This document shows, one piece after another, positions 31,624 to 39,351 of a stretch of 39,819 nucleotides of DNA. The position numbers were made by a program, and so were the translations under genes. The stretch is from an uncultured Prevotella sp. (GTDB lineage Bacteria > Bacteroidota > Bacteroidia > Bacteroidales > Bacteroidaceae). Position 1 is the first letter of the stretch. Each line of letters opens with the position of its first letter. Location of the stretch: the NCBI GenBank assembly GCA_945787895.1, contig CALZJQ010000008.1, positions 1 to 39,819 of the forward strand. The letters run 5' to 3'. Under the pieces are notes generated by a model. The model saw only the letters and a list, made by a program, of their open reading frames with translations. It did no database searches and was not told the origin of the DNA.

Positions 31624-32732
31624 TAGGATACAACGAAGAATATGAAGACTTGGAAGGTCTGGACGATGCAGACCTTGGCAGCGAGGCAGAACCGGGTGTC
31701 GGCTCTGGCGTGGGAGACGGGGATGCAGGGCAACTGTACGAGCACTTCCGCATCGTGGCTGATGCAGGACAGATGCCCCTGAGAGTGGATAAGTTCCTTT
31801 TTGACCACATGCAGCATTCTTCACGCAACCGTATTCAGGCTGCTGCGGAGGCAGGCTACATCCATGCCAACGGCCGTCCCGTGAAGAGCAACTACAAGGT
31901 GCGGCCGGGAGATGTCGTCACGTTGATGCTGTCGCGTCCGAAACATGACACGACGATTCACCCTGAAGACATTCCGCTCACCGTCGTATATGAGGACGAC
32001 CAGCTCATGGTCATCAACAAGGAGGCGGGCATGGTGGTGCATCCCGGAGCCGGCAATTTCTCCGGAACGCTGATAAATGCCGTAGCCTGGCACATGAAGG
32101 ACGTGCCGGAGTTTGACCCCAACTCCCCGGAAGTGGGACTGGTACACCGTATCGACAAGGACACGAGCGGACTGCTTGTCGTGGCAAAGACGCCCGATGC
32201 CAAGTCGAAGCTGGGCAGGCAGTTCTTTGACAAATCTACGCACCGTTCCTACAAGGCTCTCGTATGGGGGCATTTCCCGGAGGAAGAGGGCAGGATAGAG
32301 GGCAACATCACCCGTGACCCGAAGGACAGGCTGCGCATGACGGTCACGTCTCCCGACTCGGGAATAGGAAAACCGGCAGTGACGCATTGGAAAGTAGTAG
32401 AGCGTTTCGGATATGTCACGCTGATAGAGTGCATCCTTGAGACAGGGCGCACGCATCAGATACGAGCGCACATGAAGCACATAGGGCATCCGTTGTTCGG
32501 AGACGAGCGTTACGGCGGCAGCGAGATACTCCGCGGCACCCGCTCATCTACCTACAAGGCGTTCATACAGAACTGTTTCAAGCTCTGCCCACGGCAGGCT
32601 CTCCATGCACAGACTCTCGGTTTCGTGCATCCCGTCACGGGCTGCCAGATGGATTTCAACAGCGAATGGCCCGATGATTTCAAAGCCCTGATTGACAAAT
32701 GGCGCAACTATGTCAACGGCGCAGCCAAGTAG
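31620..32732 (+). CDS. rluD: RluD-type 23S rRNA pseudouridine synthase
   Basis: A 370-residue RluA/RluD-family protein. An unusual acidic N-terminal extension (residues 1-45, Glu/Asp/Gly-rich) precedes an S4 RNA-binding domain (about 52-110: L-R-V-D-K-F-L-F-D-H-M, A-G-Y-I-H-A-N-G-R-P-V-K). The catalytic domain holds V-H-R-I-D-K-D-T-S-G-L with the nucleophilic aspartate, and later R-T-H-Q-I-R-A-H-M-K-H-I-G-H-P-L-F-G-D. It probably makes pseudouridines in 23S rRNA helix 69, as RluD does. The extension is longer than in E. coli RluD (326 residues) and might affect binding; this is inference. It is translationally coupled to the PASTA gene by an ATGA overlap. Confidence 0.93.
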   Translation: MIGYNEEYEDLEGLDDADLGSEAEPGVGSGVGDGDAGQLYEHFRIVADAGQMPLRVDKFLFDHMQHSSRNRIQAAAEAGYIHANGRPVKSNYKVRPGDVVTLMLSRPKHDTTIHPEDIPLTVVYEDDQLMVINKEAGMVVHPGAGNFSGTLINAVAWHMKDVPEFDPNSPEVGLVHRIDKDTSGLLVVAKTPDAKSKLGRQFFDKSTHRSYKALVWGHFPEEEGRIEGNITRDPKDRLRMTVTSPDSGIGKPAVTHWKVVERFGYVTLIECILETGRTHQIRAHMKHIGHPLFGDERYGGSEILRGTRSSTYKAFIQNCFKLCPRQALHAQTLGFVHPVTGCQMDFNSEWPDDFKALIDKWRNYVNGAAK

Positions 32733-32762
32733 CAGCAGGCAGGAAACAAAGGAAGAATGGTA

Positions 32763-32783
32763 TTCTTCGACCTGGTCGAAGAA
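32763..32783 (+). promoter_or_regulatory. Palindrome before ddl
   Basis: TTCTTCGACC and GGTCGAAGAA form a perfect 10-bp inverted repeat with one central base, in the rluD-ddl gap, 31 nt before the ddl start. A near-identical palindrome lies 32 nt before argG (38040-38060). It may be an operator, an RNA hairpin or a dispersed small repeat. Confidence 0.6.
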
Positions 32784-32814
32784 CACAAAAAAAACAATAA
32801 AAAGCAAAAAGAAA

Positions 32815-33816
32815 ATGGCCTCACTAAAGAGAAGCATAGCAATAGTATGCGGAGGAGATTCCTCCGAGCACGACGTTTCCCTGCGTTCAGCTCAGGGACT
32901 CTATTCCTTCTTCGACAAGGAGAAATATGATTTGTACATAGTAGATATCAAGGGTCAGGACTGGCACGTCAACCTCCCGGACGGAAGCACGGCACCGATA
33001 GACCGCAACGACTTCTCGTTCAGGTACAACGAAAAGACAATAATCGTAGATTACGCATATATAACCATACATGGTACCCCAGGAGAGAATGGACTATTAC
33101 AGGGATATTTCGATCTTGTCCACGTACCTTACTCCACGAGCGGTGTCCTCGTCGAAGCACTTACATTCGATAAGTTCGTACTCAACAACTACCTGCGCGG
33201 CTTCGGCATCTCGGTGGCAGAAAGCATCCTCGTGCGCCGCGGCGACGAGGACAAACTGACGGAGCAGAGCCTCAAGGAGACGGTAGGATTTCCATGCTTT
33301 GTCAAGCCGGCTGCTGACGGCAGCAGCTTCGGAGTAAGCAAGGTGAAGGAGTTCGACCAGTTGGCTCCTGCTCTCCGCAAGGCCTTCATGGAGAGTGACA
33401 CGGTGATGATAGAGGCATACCTCGAAGGAACGGAAATATCGCAGGGATGCTACAAGACGAAGGAAAAGTCTGTCGTGCTGCCAGCCACGGAGGTGGTCAC
33501 GAGCAACGAGTTCTTCGACTACGATGCCAAATACAATGGTCAGGTAGAGGAGATAACGCCTGCACGCCTCGCTCCGGAGACCACAGAGCGAGTGGCAAAG
33601 ATAACGTCAGCCATCTACGACATCCTCCACGCCAACGGCATTATCCGTATCGACTACATCATTTCCAAGACGGCAGACGGAAAGGACAAAATCAACATGC
33701 TGGAGATAAACACTACCCCGGGCATGACGGCCACCTCCTTCATACCTCAGCAGGTGAGGGCTGCCGGGCTCGACATCAAGGACGTGCTCAGCGAGATAGT
33801 GGAAAACCAGTTCTGA
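32815..33816 (+). CDS. ddl: D-alanine-D-alanine ligase
   Basis: A 333-residue ATP-grasp ligase. I chose the start at 32815 (M-A-S-L-K-R-S-I-A-I-V-C-G-G-D-S-S-E-H-D-V-S); the 41 residues upstream overlap rluD and the palindrome and are not family-like. Visible motifs: G-G-D-S-S-E-H-D-V-S (first substrate loop), H-G-T-P-G-E-N-G (variant of H-G-x-x-G-E-D/N-G), F-V-K-P-A-A-D-G-S-S-F-G-V (ATP-binding), and M-L-E-I-N-T-T-P-G-M-T at the metal site. It joins two D-alanines for peptidoglycan precursors in the cytoplasm. It follows a PASTA protein and RluD, with a palindrome in the 82-bp gap, so it may have partly independent expression. Confidence 0.96.
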   Translation: MASLKRSIAIVCGGDSSEHDVSLRSAQGLYSFFDKEKYDLYIVDIKGQDWHVNLPDGSTAPIDRNDFSFRYNEKTIIVDYAYITIHGTPGENGLLQGYFDLVHVPYSTSGVLVEALTFDKFVLNNYLRGFGISVAESILVRRGDEDKLTEQSLKETVGFPCFVKPAADGSSFGVSKVKEFDQLAPALRKAFMESDTVMIEAYLEGTEISQGCYKTKEKSVVLPATEVVTSNEFFDYDAKYNGQVEEITPARLAPETTERVAKITSAIYDILHANGIIRIDYIISKTADGKDKINMLEINTTPGMTATSFIPQQVRAAGLDIKDVLSEIVENQF

Positions 33817-33866
33817 CATCAAGGCTGTCAGCATCAGAAATGTCTCATAAAGAATAGATTATCATC

Positions 33867-35048
33867 ATGAATCCAGAATTTGACGAGATACGTCCATATA
33901 ATCCCGACGAGGTGCCGGTCGTCATTGAGGAACTGCTGCATGACCGTCAGTTCTCCCTCGTGCTCAAGAGTCTCGTGCCATGGTTGCCCAAGACGCTGCG
34001 CAACGGACTTATCCGCCTCGTGCTGAAGGGAGTGAAATCCTCGCAGGACTTCCAGATAAGGGTGATGAAGCCCGTCGTGAAGATGGTCATGTGGCGCACG
34101 ACGAAGAAGCATACCTTTGCCTACGACAAGAGTCTGAAGAAAGACAGCCACTATATCTTCCTCTCCAACCACAGGGACATTGTCCTCGACTCTGCCTTCC
34201 TCGATGTGATGCTCCATCAGAACAAGTTTGAGCGGACGTGCGAGATAGGCATCGGCGACAACCTCCTCATCTATCCCTGGATAAAGAAACTGGTGAGGAT
34301 TAACAAGGCTTTCACCGTACGCAGAGGACTGACACCAAAGGAAATGCTACGCTCCAGCATACTCATGAGCAACTATATCCATTATGCTGTCAACGAAAAA
34401 GGAGAGAACGTATGGATAGCGCAGCGTGAAGGACGCGCGAAGGACTCTGATGACCGCACGCAGGAAGCCGTGCTGAAGATGTTTGCCATGGGAGGCGAGG
34501 GCACGATAATAGAACGGTTGAAGCATCTTCATATAGTGCCATTGACCATATCATACGAATATGACCCGTGCGATTACCTCAAGGCGGAGGAGTTTCAGTT
34601 CAAGCGTGACGTGCCCGGATGGAAGAAAAGCAAGCAGGATGACCTCGACAATATGAAGACTGGAATATTGGGAAAGAAAGGCAACCTGCATTACGAGGCG
34701 GCAGCATGTATCGACGAATGGCTCGATACGCTGCCGGAGGATATGCCCAAGCAGGAGATATTTGCTGCTGTGGCGAAGCATATCGACGAGGAAATACACT
34801 CGCGTTACCGCCTCTACCCCGGCAACTGGATAGCATACGACGAACTTTTCGCCACTCCGGGAGCCAACAGGGACAAATACTCCGATGCGGACGTAGCCAC
34901 CTTTGAGGCATATATCGCAGAGAGGGTAGGCAAGGTGCGTGTGCCAAAACCTGACAAGGCATTCCTGCGTGAGAGGCTTCTCACCATGTATGCCAACCCT
35001 GTACGCAACTATCTTGCAGCTAATAAAGCGATACGACAGCGGCAGTAG
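33867..35048 (+). CDS. Acyltransferase (1-acyl-glycerol-3-phosphate/PlsB-PlsC type)
   Basis: A 393-residue protein with a glycerolipid acyltransferase signature. The motif I-F-L-S-N-H-R-D-I-V-L-D-S-A-F carries the catalytic His (near residue 103); the aspartates fall at His+2 and His+6 rather than the usual His-x4-Asp, a variant I associate with Bacteroidetes members. Later blocks are F-T-V-R-R-G-L and A-Q-R-E-G-R-A-K (matching the E-G-T/S-R block). The C-terminal third (about 290-390) is helical and charged. It probably transfers an acyl chain to a lysophospholipid at the inner membrane. It starts 50 bp after ddl and is probably in its transcript. Substrate is uncertain. Confidence 0.85.
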   Translation: MNPEFDEIRPYNPDEVPVVIEELLHDRQFSLVLKSLVPWLPKTLRNGLIRLVLKGVKSSQDFQIRVMKPVVKMVMWRTTKKHTFAYDKSLKKDSHYIFLSNHRDIVLDSAFLDVMLHQNKFERTCEIGIGDNLLIYPWIKKLVRINKAFTVRRGLTPKEMLRSSILMSNYIHYAVNEKGENVWIAQREGRAKDSDDRTQEAVLKMFAMGGEGTIIERLKHLHIVPLTISYEYDPCDYLKAEEFQFKRDVPGWKKSKQDDLDNMKTGILGKKGNLHYEAAACIDEWLDTLPEDMPKQEIFAAVAKHIDEEIHSRYRLYPGNWIAYDELFATPGANRDKYSDADVATFEAYIAERVGKVRVPKPDKAFLRERLLTMYANPVRNYLAANKAIRQRQ

Positions 35049-35093
35049 ATAGCATACAAGGTCGTTTCATACCAATATAACAAAAATATAATA

Positions 35094-35753
35094 ATGCGTC
35101 ATCTGGTAAAGACAATAATAATTGGCACACTTTTGGCAGGATGTCAGCAGGAACCTTTCGACACTGGCGACACCTCTCTCTCATATCTCAATGCAGAGAT
35201 GGTCAGCGTCCATGTCAAGGGAGCGGAGATAGTGAGCATCGTCAACGATGCTGACGTGCAGCTTCCCGTGCCGCCGGAGATAAGGGCGTCTGAGGCATTG
35301 GTGCACAAGGACAGCACTTACCGCATGATGATGTATTACGTCCGTGAGGGAAATGATGACATGAAGATACTCAGGTCGCAGATGGCGATGGTCATGAACA
35401 TCTCCGACAATGCCGTCACAAGACCCTATCTGACTGACCCTGTCACCATGACAAGTGCCTGGATGGCGGAAAACGGGAAGTATCTCAACCTCTCGATAGG
35501 AGTCAGGACGGGCGTGGAAGAGGACAAGGATGCTGCACAGACGATGGCTCTCGTGACAGACTCTGTAAAAATGACGGACGGAGGACGATGCAGGAGGTAC
35601 GTGACGCTGAGCCATGACCAATCTACGGTGCCGCAGTTCTATACCACGACGCTATACATCTGCATCCCGACAGAGGAATATCCTGATGGTGACGAGATAA
35701 CGCTTCGTGTAAATACGTACGACGGAGAGTATGTGAAGACGTTCCGAAAGTGA
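35094..35753 (+). CDS. NigD-like lipoprotein
   Basis: A 219-residue lipoprotein with lipobox L-A-G-C (Cys17). Mature part: a short N-terminal beta domain (about 25-90, M-V-S-V-H-V-K-G-A-E-I-V-S-I-V-N), then a beta-sandwich domain with W-M-A-E-N-G-K-Y-L-N-L-S-I-G-V and Y-T-T-T-L-Y-I-C-I-P, which matches the NigD-like family of Bacteroidales. Its function is unknown; some members accompany bacteriocin or surface clusters, but no such genes are near here. It lies 45 bp after the acyltransferase. Confidence 0.8.
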   Translation: MRHLVKTIIIGTLLAGCQQEPFDTGDTSLSYLNAEMVSVHVKGAEIVSIVNDADVQLPVPPEIRASEALVHKDSTYRMMMYYVREGNDDMKILRSQMAMVMNISDNAVTRPYLTDPVTMTSAWMAENGKYLNLSIGVRTGVEEDKDAAQTMALVTDSVKMTDGGRCRRYVTLSHDQSTVPQFYTTTLYICIPTEEYPDGDEITLRVNTYDGEYVKTFRK

Positions 35754-35848
35754 GCATTCTTTCTGAAAAAGACCTCATTCTCTCCTATATATAATAAGGT
35801 ATAGGCAATCATAGACAAAACATATAAAAACAGAAAAAAAACGAAATT

Positions 35849-36574
35849 ATGGAATACGACAAGTTTGAAAGAACCATCAACCAGATGGAAGGAACAAGCA
35901 GGCCGACTTCGCTCGCCCTGCCTTCACTCATGAGAAAGGTATATCTTTGGATGACCCTCGCCCTTGTAATAACGGGACTGACCAGTTATGAGGTGGCAAC
36001 GTCCGAGAAGATACTCTATGCCATCTTCTCCAACCAGATATATATGTGGGGAATAGTAATAGCAGAACTGGCTCTCGTCATGACTATCTCAGCTGCAATC
36101 AATCGCTTGAGCCTGCTGACAGCCACACTGCTCTTCATTCTTTACTCCGTGCTTAACGGTGTCATGTGTTCTACCGTCCTCATAGCCTACACTATGGAGA
36201 GCATTGCCACTACATTCTTTATCACGGCAGGTACGTTCGGAGCTATGGCACTGATAGGATATACTACCAAGACCGACCTCTCCTCGCTCGGAAAGATAGC
36301 CTTGATGGGACTCATAGGCATCATCATTGCCACGGTAGTCAACATCTTCGTGGGTTCATCCACGATGGGGGTGATTATCAGCTATATCGGAGTGGCAATA
36401 TTTGTAGCACTTACGGCATACGATGTACAACGCATCCGCACGATGCTCGCACAGTATGAATATGCTGACGAGAGTGCGCAGAAGGTGGCCCTTATCGGTG
36501 CTCTCAGTCTCTATCTCGACTTTATCAACCTCTTCCTCTATCTCATCCGTATCTTCGGAGACAGGAGAGACTGA
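35849..36574 (+). CDS. Bax inhibitor-1/YccA family membrane protein
   Basis: A 241-residue protein with seven hydrophobic segments (about 27-47, 58-80, 87-107, 112-132, 145-165, 170-192, 210-232), as in BI-1/YccA proteins. The family's terminal block is present: Y-D-V-Q-R-I-R-T-M ... A-L-S-L-Y-L-D-F-I-N-L-F-L-Y-L-I-R-I-F-G, with the aspartate pair that forms the pH-sensing site. It is an inner-membrane protein proposed to leak calcium or protons in bacterial homologues; YccA is linked to FtsH. It sits 95 bp after the NigD-like gene, with a hairpin beyond its stop. Confidence 0.95.
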   Translation: MEYDKFERTINQMEGTSRPTSLALPSLMRKVYLWMTLALVITGLTSYEVATSEKILYAIFSNQIYMWGIVIAELALVMTISAAINRLSLLTATLLFILYSVLNGVMCSTVLIAYTMESIATTFFITAGTFGAMALIGYTTKTDLSSLGKIALMGLIGIIIATVVNIFVGSSTMGVIISYIGVAIFVALTAYDVQRIRTMLAQYEYADESAQKVALIGALSLYLDFINLFLYLIRIFGDRRD

Positions 36575-36582
36575 CCCGGGGA

Positions 36583-36641
36583 CATGGCAGGCAGGATGCA
36601 GGACAACGGTTGCGCCGTGACACGTCCTGCGCAATGCCATG
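36583..36641 (+). terminator. Hairpin after the BI-1 family gene
   Basis: CATGGCA (36583-36589) pairs with TGCCATG (36635-36641), and GCAGGAC (36598-36604) with GTCCTGC (36624-36630), forming a two-part stem. No T run follows, so intrinsic termination is uncertain. It could protect the 3' end. Confidence 0.4.
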
Positions 36642-36668
36642 CGTATAAAAAGTGAATGATATGAAAAG

Positions 36669-36700
36669 ATATGCAAGAAATATTCATATTTCTTGCATAT
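36669..36700 (+). promoter_or_regulatory. Perfect 15-bp inverted repeat upstream of argR
   Basis: ATATGCAAGAAATAT (36669-36683) and its exact complement (36686-36700) separated by two bases, directly upstream of the argR -33 box. Its AT-rich character and half-site TGCAT fit an ArgR-type operator, but it could also be an AT-rich terminator stem. Confidence 0.55.
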
Positions 36701-36703
36701 TTA

Positions 36704-36735
36704 TTTGGATGTATGAATAAATATTAGTAATTTTG
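36704..36735 (+). promoter_or_regulatory. argR promoter
   Basis: TTTG (36704-36707), 20-bp spacer, TAATTTTG (36728-36735): exact consensus match. The leader to the ATG at 36765 is about 22 nt. A candidate ARG box fills part of the spacer. Confidence 0.8.
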
Positions 36736-36759
36736 CAACCTCAAATGAATATTTATTCA
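36714..36759 (+). promoter_or_regulatory. Two candidate ARG boxes in the argR promoter
   Basis: TGAATATTTATTCA at 36746-36759 matches the general ARG box pattern TGNATWWWWATNCA exactly. TGAATAAATATTAG at 36714-36727 matches the left half. The two are 32 bp apart, about three helical turns, and flank the -7 element. This is the arrangement expected for autorepression. Confidence 0.65.
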
Positions 36760-36764
36760 TCTAT

Positions 36765-37241
36765 ATGCATAGTAAAAACGAAAAGTTAGCAGCACTGAAG
36801 GTGCTTATATCGACCACGGAAATGGGTTCGCAGGACGAGGTGCTCAAGGCGATGGCGCAGAAAGGTATCTCCATAACGCAGGCGAGTCTGTCAAGATACC
36901 TCAGGCAGCTCGGCGTAACAAAGCAGACCATTGCCAACGGAAAGAATATATATGTCCTTGCAGAGCCGACGGGCTACAGGCGCATCCACCGCCCGATACC
37001 ATCGTTCGAGGGACGGCATACCGAGGGTTTTGTCTCTGTAGCCTTCTCGGGAAACATGGGGGTCATACGCACAAAGCCGGGGCACGCCGGCAGCATAGCA
37101 TACAAGATTGACTCCGCAGAGCTCGATGAGATACTCGGAACCATAGCGGGAGACGACACCATCTTCATCGTAACCAACCAGGACTTTACACAGCAACAGG
37201 TAATCAATGCCCTCGCCACTGTCATACCTGACATTTATTAG
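36765..37241 (+). CDS. argR: Arginine repressor ArgR
   Basis: A 158-residue ArgR, typical length. The N-terminal winged helix (about 1-70) contains I-S-I-T-Q-A-S-L-S-R-Y-L-R-Q-L-G (recognition helix). The C-terminal domain has L-D-E-I-L-G-T-I-A-G-D-D-T-I-F-I, where the G-D-D-T block forms the arginine-binding site at the hexamer interface. It controls arginine biosynthesis in response to arginine. It heads an arginine cluster (GNAT, argG, argC) and its promoter carries candidate ARG boxes. Confidence 0.97.
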   Translation: MHSKNEKLAALKVLISTTEMGSQDEVLKAMAQKGISITQASLSRYLRQLGVTKQTIANGKNIYVLAEPTGYRRIHRPIPSFEGRHTEGFVSVAFSGNMGVIRTKPGHAGSIAYKIDSAELDEILGTIAGDDTIFIVTNQDFTQQQVINALATVIPDIY

Positions 37242-37277
37242 CACCGTTTTCAAGACAAACAATACTGATAGACAACA

Positions 37278-37907
37278 ATGAAAGATATTAGGATTTTAGT
37301 AGCCGACGCATCACACGAGAAGTATGTCGATACTATCCTTGACACTATTCGACAAGCTGCCAGGAAACGAGGCACAGGAATAGCAGAACGTACACATGAG
37401 TATGTAGCTACGAAGATGAAGGAGGGAAAGGCTATACTCGCCCTCGACCCGACAGTCCAGACGGAGCTCGGAGACAAATTCGTAGGATTTAGTTATATCG
37501 AGACGTGGGGAAACAAGGAATATGTCACTACGAGTGGACTCATCGTTCATCCTGATTACCTCGGATGCGGGGTGGCAAAGCAAATAAAGAACTATACGTT
37601 TACCCTTGCACGGGTACGTTGGCCTCATGCCAAGATATTCTCGCTTACCAGTGGTGATGCCGTGATGAAGATGAATACACAACTCGGTTACGTGCCCGTC
37701 TCCTTCAATCAGCTCACTGATGACGATGCTTTCTGGCGTGGATGCGAAGGATGTATCAATCATGACATACTGGTGATGAAGCAACGGAAGTTCTGTATCT
37801 GTACGGGAATGCTCTACGATCCAGAGAAGCATACAGGAGAACCTACACCTATAGAGGTATTCCAAGACGTGATAAAGACTCTTACGCTGAGAGGAATACC
37901 GTTTTAG
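37278..37907 (+). CDS. GNAT-family N-acyltransferase in the arginine cluster
   Basis: A 209-residue GNAT protein. The acyl-CoA binding block is L-I-V-H-P-D-Y-L-G-C-G-V-A-K-Q-I, preceded by strand Y-V-T-T-S-G and followed by helix Y-T-F-T-L-A-R. It has a C-terminal extension with several cysteines (G-C-E-G-C, F-C-I-C-T). It lies 36 bp after argR and upstream of argG. Bacteroidetes lack a usual ArgA/ArgJ and some use N-succinyl intermediates, so I infer this could be the first enzyme, an N-acetyl- or N-succinylglutamate synthase. I recall genetic work in Bacteroides implicating a GNAT gene in this step, but cannot verify it here. The stop codon lies inside a repeat. Confidence 0.85.
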   Translation: MKDIRILVADASHEKYVDTILDTIRQAARKRGTGIAERTHEYVATKMKEGKAILALDPTVQTELGDKFVGFSYIETWGNKEYVTTSGLIVHPDYLGCGVAKQIKNYTFTLARVRWPHAKIFSLTSGDAVMKMNTQLGYVPVSFNQLTDDDAFWRGCEGCINHDILVMKQRKFCICTGMLYDPEKHTGEPTPIEVFQDVIKTLTLRGIPF

Positions 37908-38092
37908 GTTTTAGGTTTTAGTTTTAGGTTTTAGTTTTAGGTTTTAGTTTTTGGTTTTAGTTTTTAGGTTGGAATAGCCTTGGTCGTTGAGAGAACTCCA
38001 TTGTGCTGAAATGACCAAGCAGCGAAACAACCCCAGGAACTCTTCGACATGGTCGAAGAGAAAAAACAACGAAACAACAAAACAACAGAATA
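37902..38092 (+). repeat. Intercistronic G/T-A/C repeat element (locus 6), telomere-like
   Basis: From the last codons of the GNAT gene to about 37970 the sequence is TTTTAGG/TTTTAGT repeats. An A/C-rich run of AACAAC/AAACAAC units (about 38062-38090) ends just before the argG start. Between them lies the palindrome at 38040-38060. Confidence 0.7.
38040..38060 (+). promoter_or_regulatory. Palindrome before argG
   Basis: CTCTTCGAC (38040-38048) and GTCGAAGAG (38052-38060) around ATG, 32 nt before the argG start. It shares the core CTTCGAC-x-TGGTCGAAG with the palindrome at 32763-32783. Confidence 0.6.
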
Positions 38093-39298
38093 ATGGCAGA
38101 AAAAAAGAAAGTGGTAGTAGCCTTCTCGGGAGGTCTTGATACCAGTTACAATGTGATGTATCTCACAAAGGAAATGGGATACGAGGTATATGCTGCTTGT
38201 GCTAATACAGGCGGGTTTAGTGCAGAACAGCTAAAGGCTAACGAGGAGAATGCCTACAAGCTCGGTGCTGTGAAGTATGTCACGCTCGATGTGACAAAGG
38301 AATACTACGAAAAGTCACTCAAGTACATGGTCTTCGGTAATGTACTGCGCAATAATTGCTATCCCATCTCAGTGAGCTCGGAACGTATTTTCCAGGCTCT
38401 TGCCATAGCACGTTATGCCAAGGAAATAGGTGCTGATGCCATAGCACACGGCTCTACTGGAGCAGGCAACGACCAGATACGTTTCGACATGACGTTCCTC
38501 GTGATGGCTCCTGGCATAGAAATTATCACTCTCACACGTGACAGAAACCTCTCACGTCAGGAAGAAGTGGATTATCTTAATGCCAATGGTTATTTTGCCG
38601 ACTTTACAAAACTGAAATATTCATACAACGTAGGCATCTGGGGCACCAGCATTTGCGGAGGAGAAATACTCGACTCCACACAGGGATTGCCCGAAAGCGC
38701 ATACCTCAAGCACGTCACCAAGGAAGGACCAGAAATCCTGAAGCTCGGCTTCGAGAAGGGAGAACTGTGTTCCGTCAATGGTGTGGTGTACGAGGATAAG
38801 ATAAAAGCCATACAGGCTGTAGAGGAAATAGGTGCTGCATACGGCATAGGTCGTGACTGCCATGTAGGTGATACTATCATAGGCATCAAGGGACGTGTGG
38901 GCTTTGAGGCCGCAGCTCCGATGCTCATCATCGGTGCTCACCGCTTCCTGGAGAAATATACCCTCTCCAAGTGGCAGCAGTATTGGAAAGATCAGGTCAG
39001 CAACTGGTACGGAATGTTCCTCCATGAGAGTCAGTATCTTGAGCCTGTCATGCCTGACATAGAGGCTATGCTTACATCTTCACAGCGTAATGTGACTGGT
39101 GAGGTGACTCTCGAACTGCGTCCGCTCGGCTTCCAGACAGTAGGAGTAGATTCTCCTAACGACCTCGTAAAGAACAAACTTGGCGAATATGGAGAGACTG
39201 CCAAGGCATGGACCTCAGAGGATGCCAAGGGATTTATCAAGGTCACATCTACTCCTCTGCGCGCTTACTATCTCGCACACCCGGGAGAGAGAGACTAA
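38093..39298 (+). CDS. argG: Argininosuccinate synthase
   Basis: A 401-residue protein, family length about 400. The N-terminal ATP-PPi loop A-F-S-G-G-L-D-T-S is clear; later blocks are A-H-G-S-T-G-A-G-N-D-Q-I-R-F, L-S-R-Q-E-E-V and Y-S-Y-N-V-G-I-W-G-T-S-I. It joins citrulline and aspartate to argininosuccinate in arginine synthesis (cytoplasm). It sits between the GNAT gene and argC, with an unusual A/C-rich leader and a palindrome before it. Confidence 0.97.
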   Translation: MAEKKKVVVAFSGGLDTSYNVMYLTKEMGYEVYAACANTGGFSAEQLKANEENAYKLGAVKYVTLDVTKEYYEKSLKYMVFGNVLRNNCYPISVSSERIFQALAIARYAKEIGADAIAHGSTGAGNDQIRFDMTFLVMAPGIEIITLTRDRNLSRQEEVDYLNANGYFADFTKLKYSYNVGIWGTSICGGEILDSTQGLPESAYLKHVTKEGPEILKLGFEKGELCSVNGVVYEDKIKAIQAVEEIGAAYGIGRDCHVGDTIIGIKGRVGFEAAAPMLIIGAHRFLEKYTLSKWQQYWKDQVSNWYGMFLHESQYLEPVMPDIEAMLTSSQRNVTGEVTLELRPLGFQTVGVDSPNDLVKNKLGEYGETAKAWTSEDAKGFIKVTSTPLRAYYLAHPGERD

Positions 39299-39313
39299 TC
39301 TGTGAATAATCAT

Positions 39314-39336
39314 GGAGGTGGTGGAATGCCACCTCC
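39314..39336 (+). promoter_or_regulatory. Hairpin between argG and argC
   Basis: GGAGGTGG (39314-39321) pairs perfectly with CCACCTCC (39329-39336) around a 7-nt loop in the 53-bp gap. There is no T run, so it more likely acts in mRNA processing or stability, or as a partial attenuator, than as a full terminator. Confidence 0.55.
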
Positions 39337-39351
39337 ACTTATATTGTATTT

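Noticed and set aside
37902-37970. TTTTAGG repeats as a chromosome end or telomere
   Set aside because: The repeat is short, degenerate, internal and flanked by genes; it belongs to the intercistronic element family.
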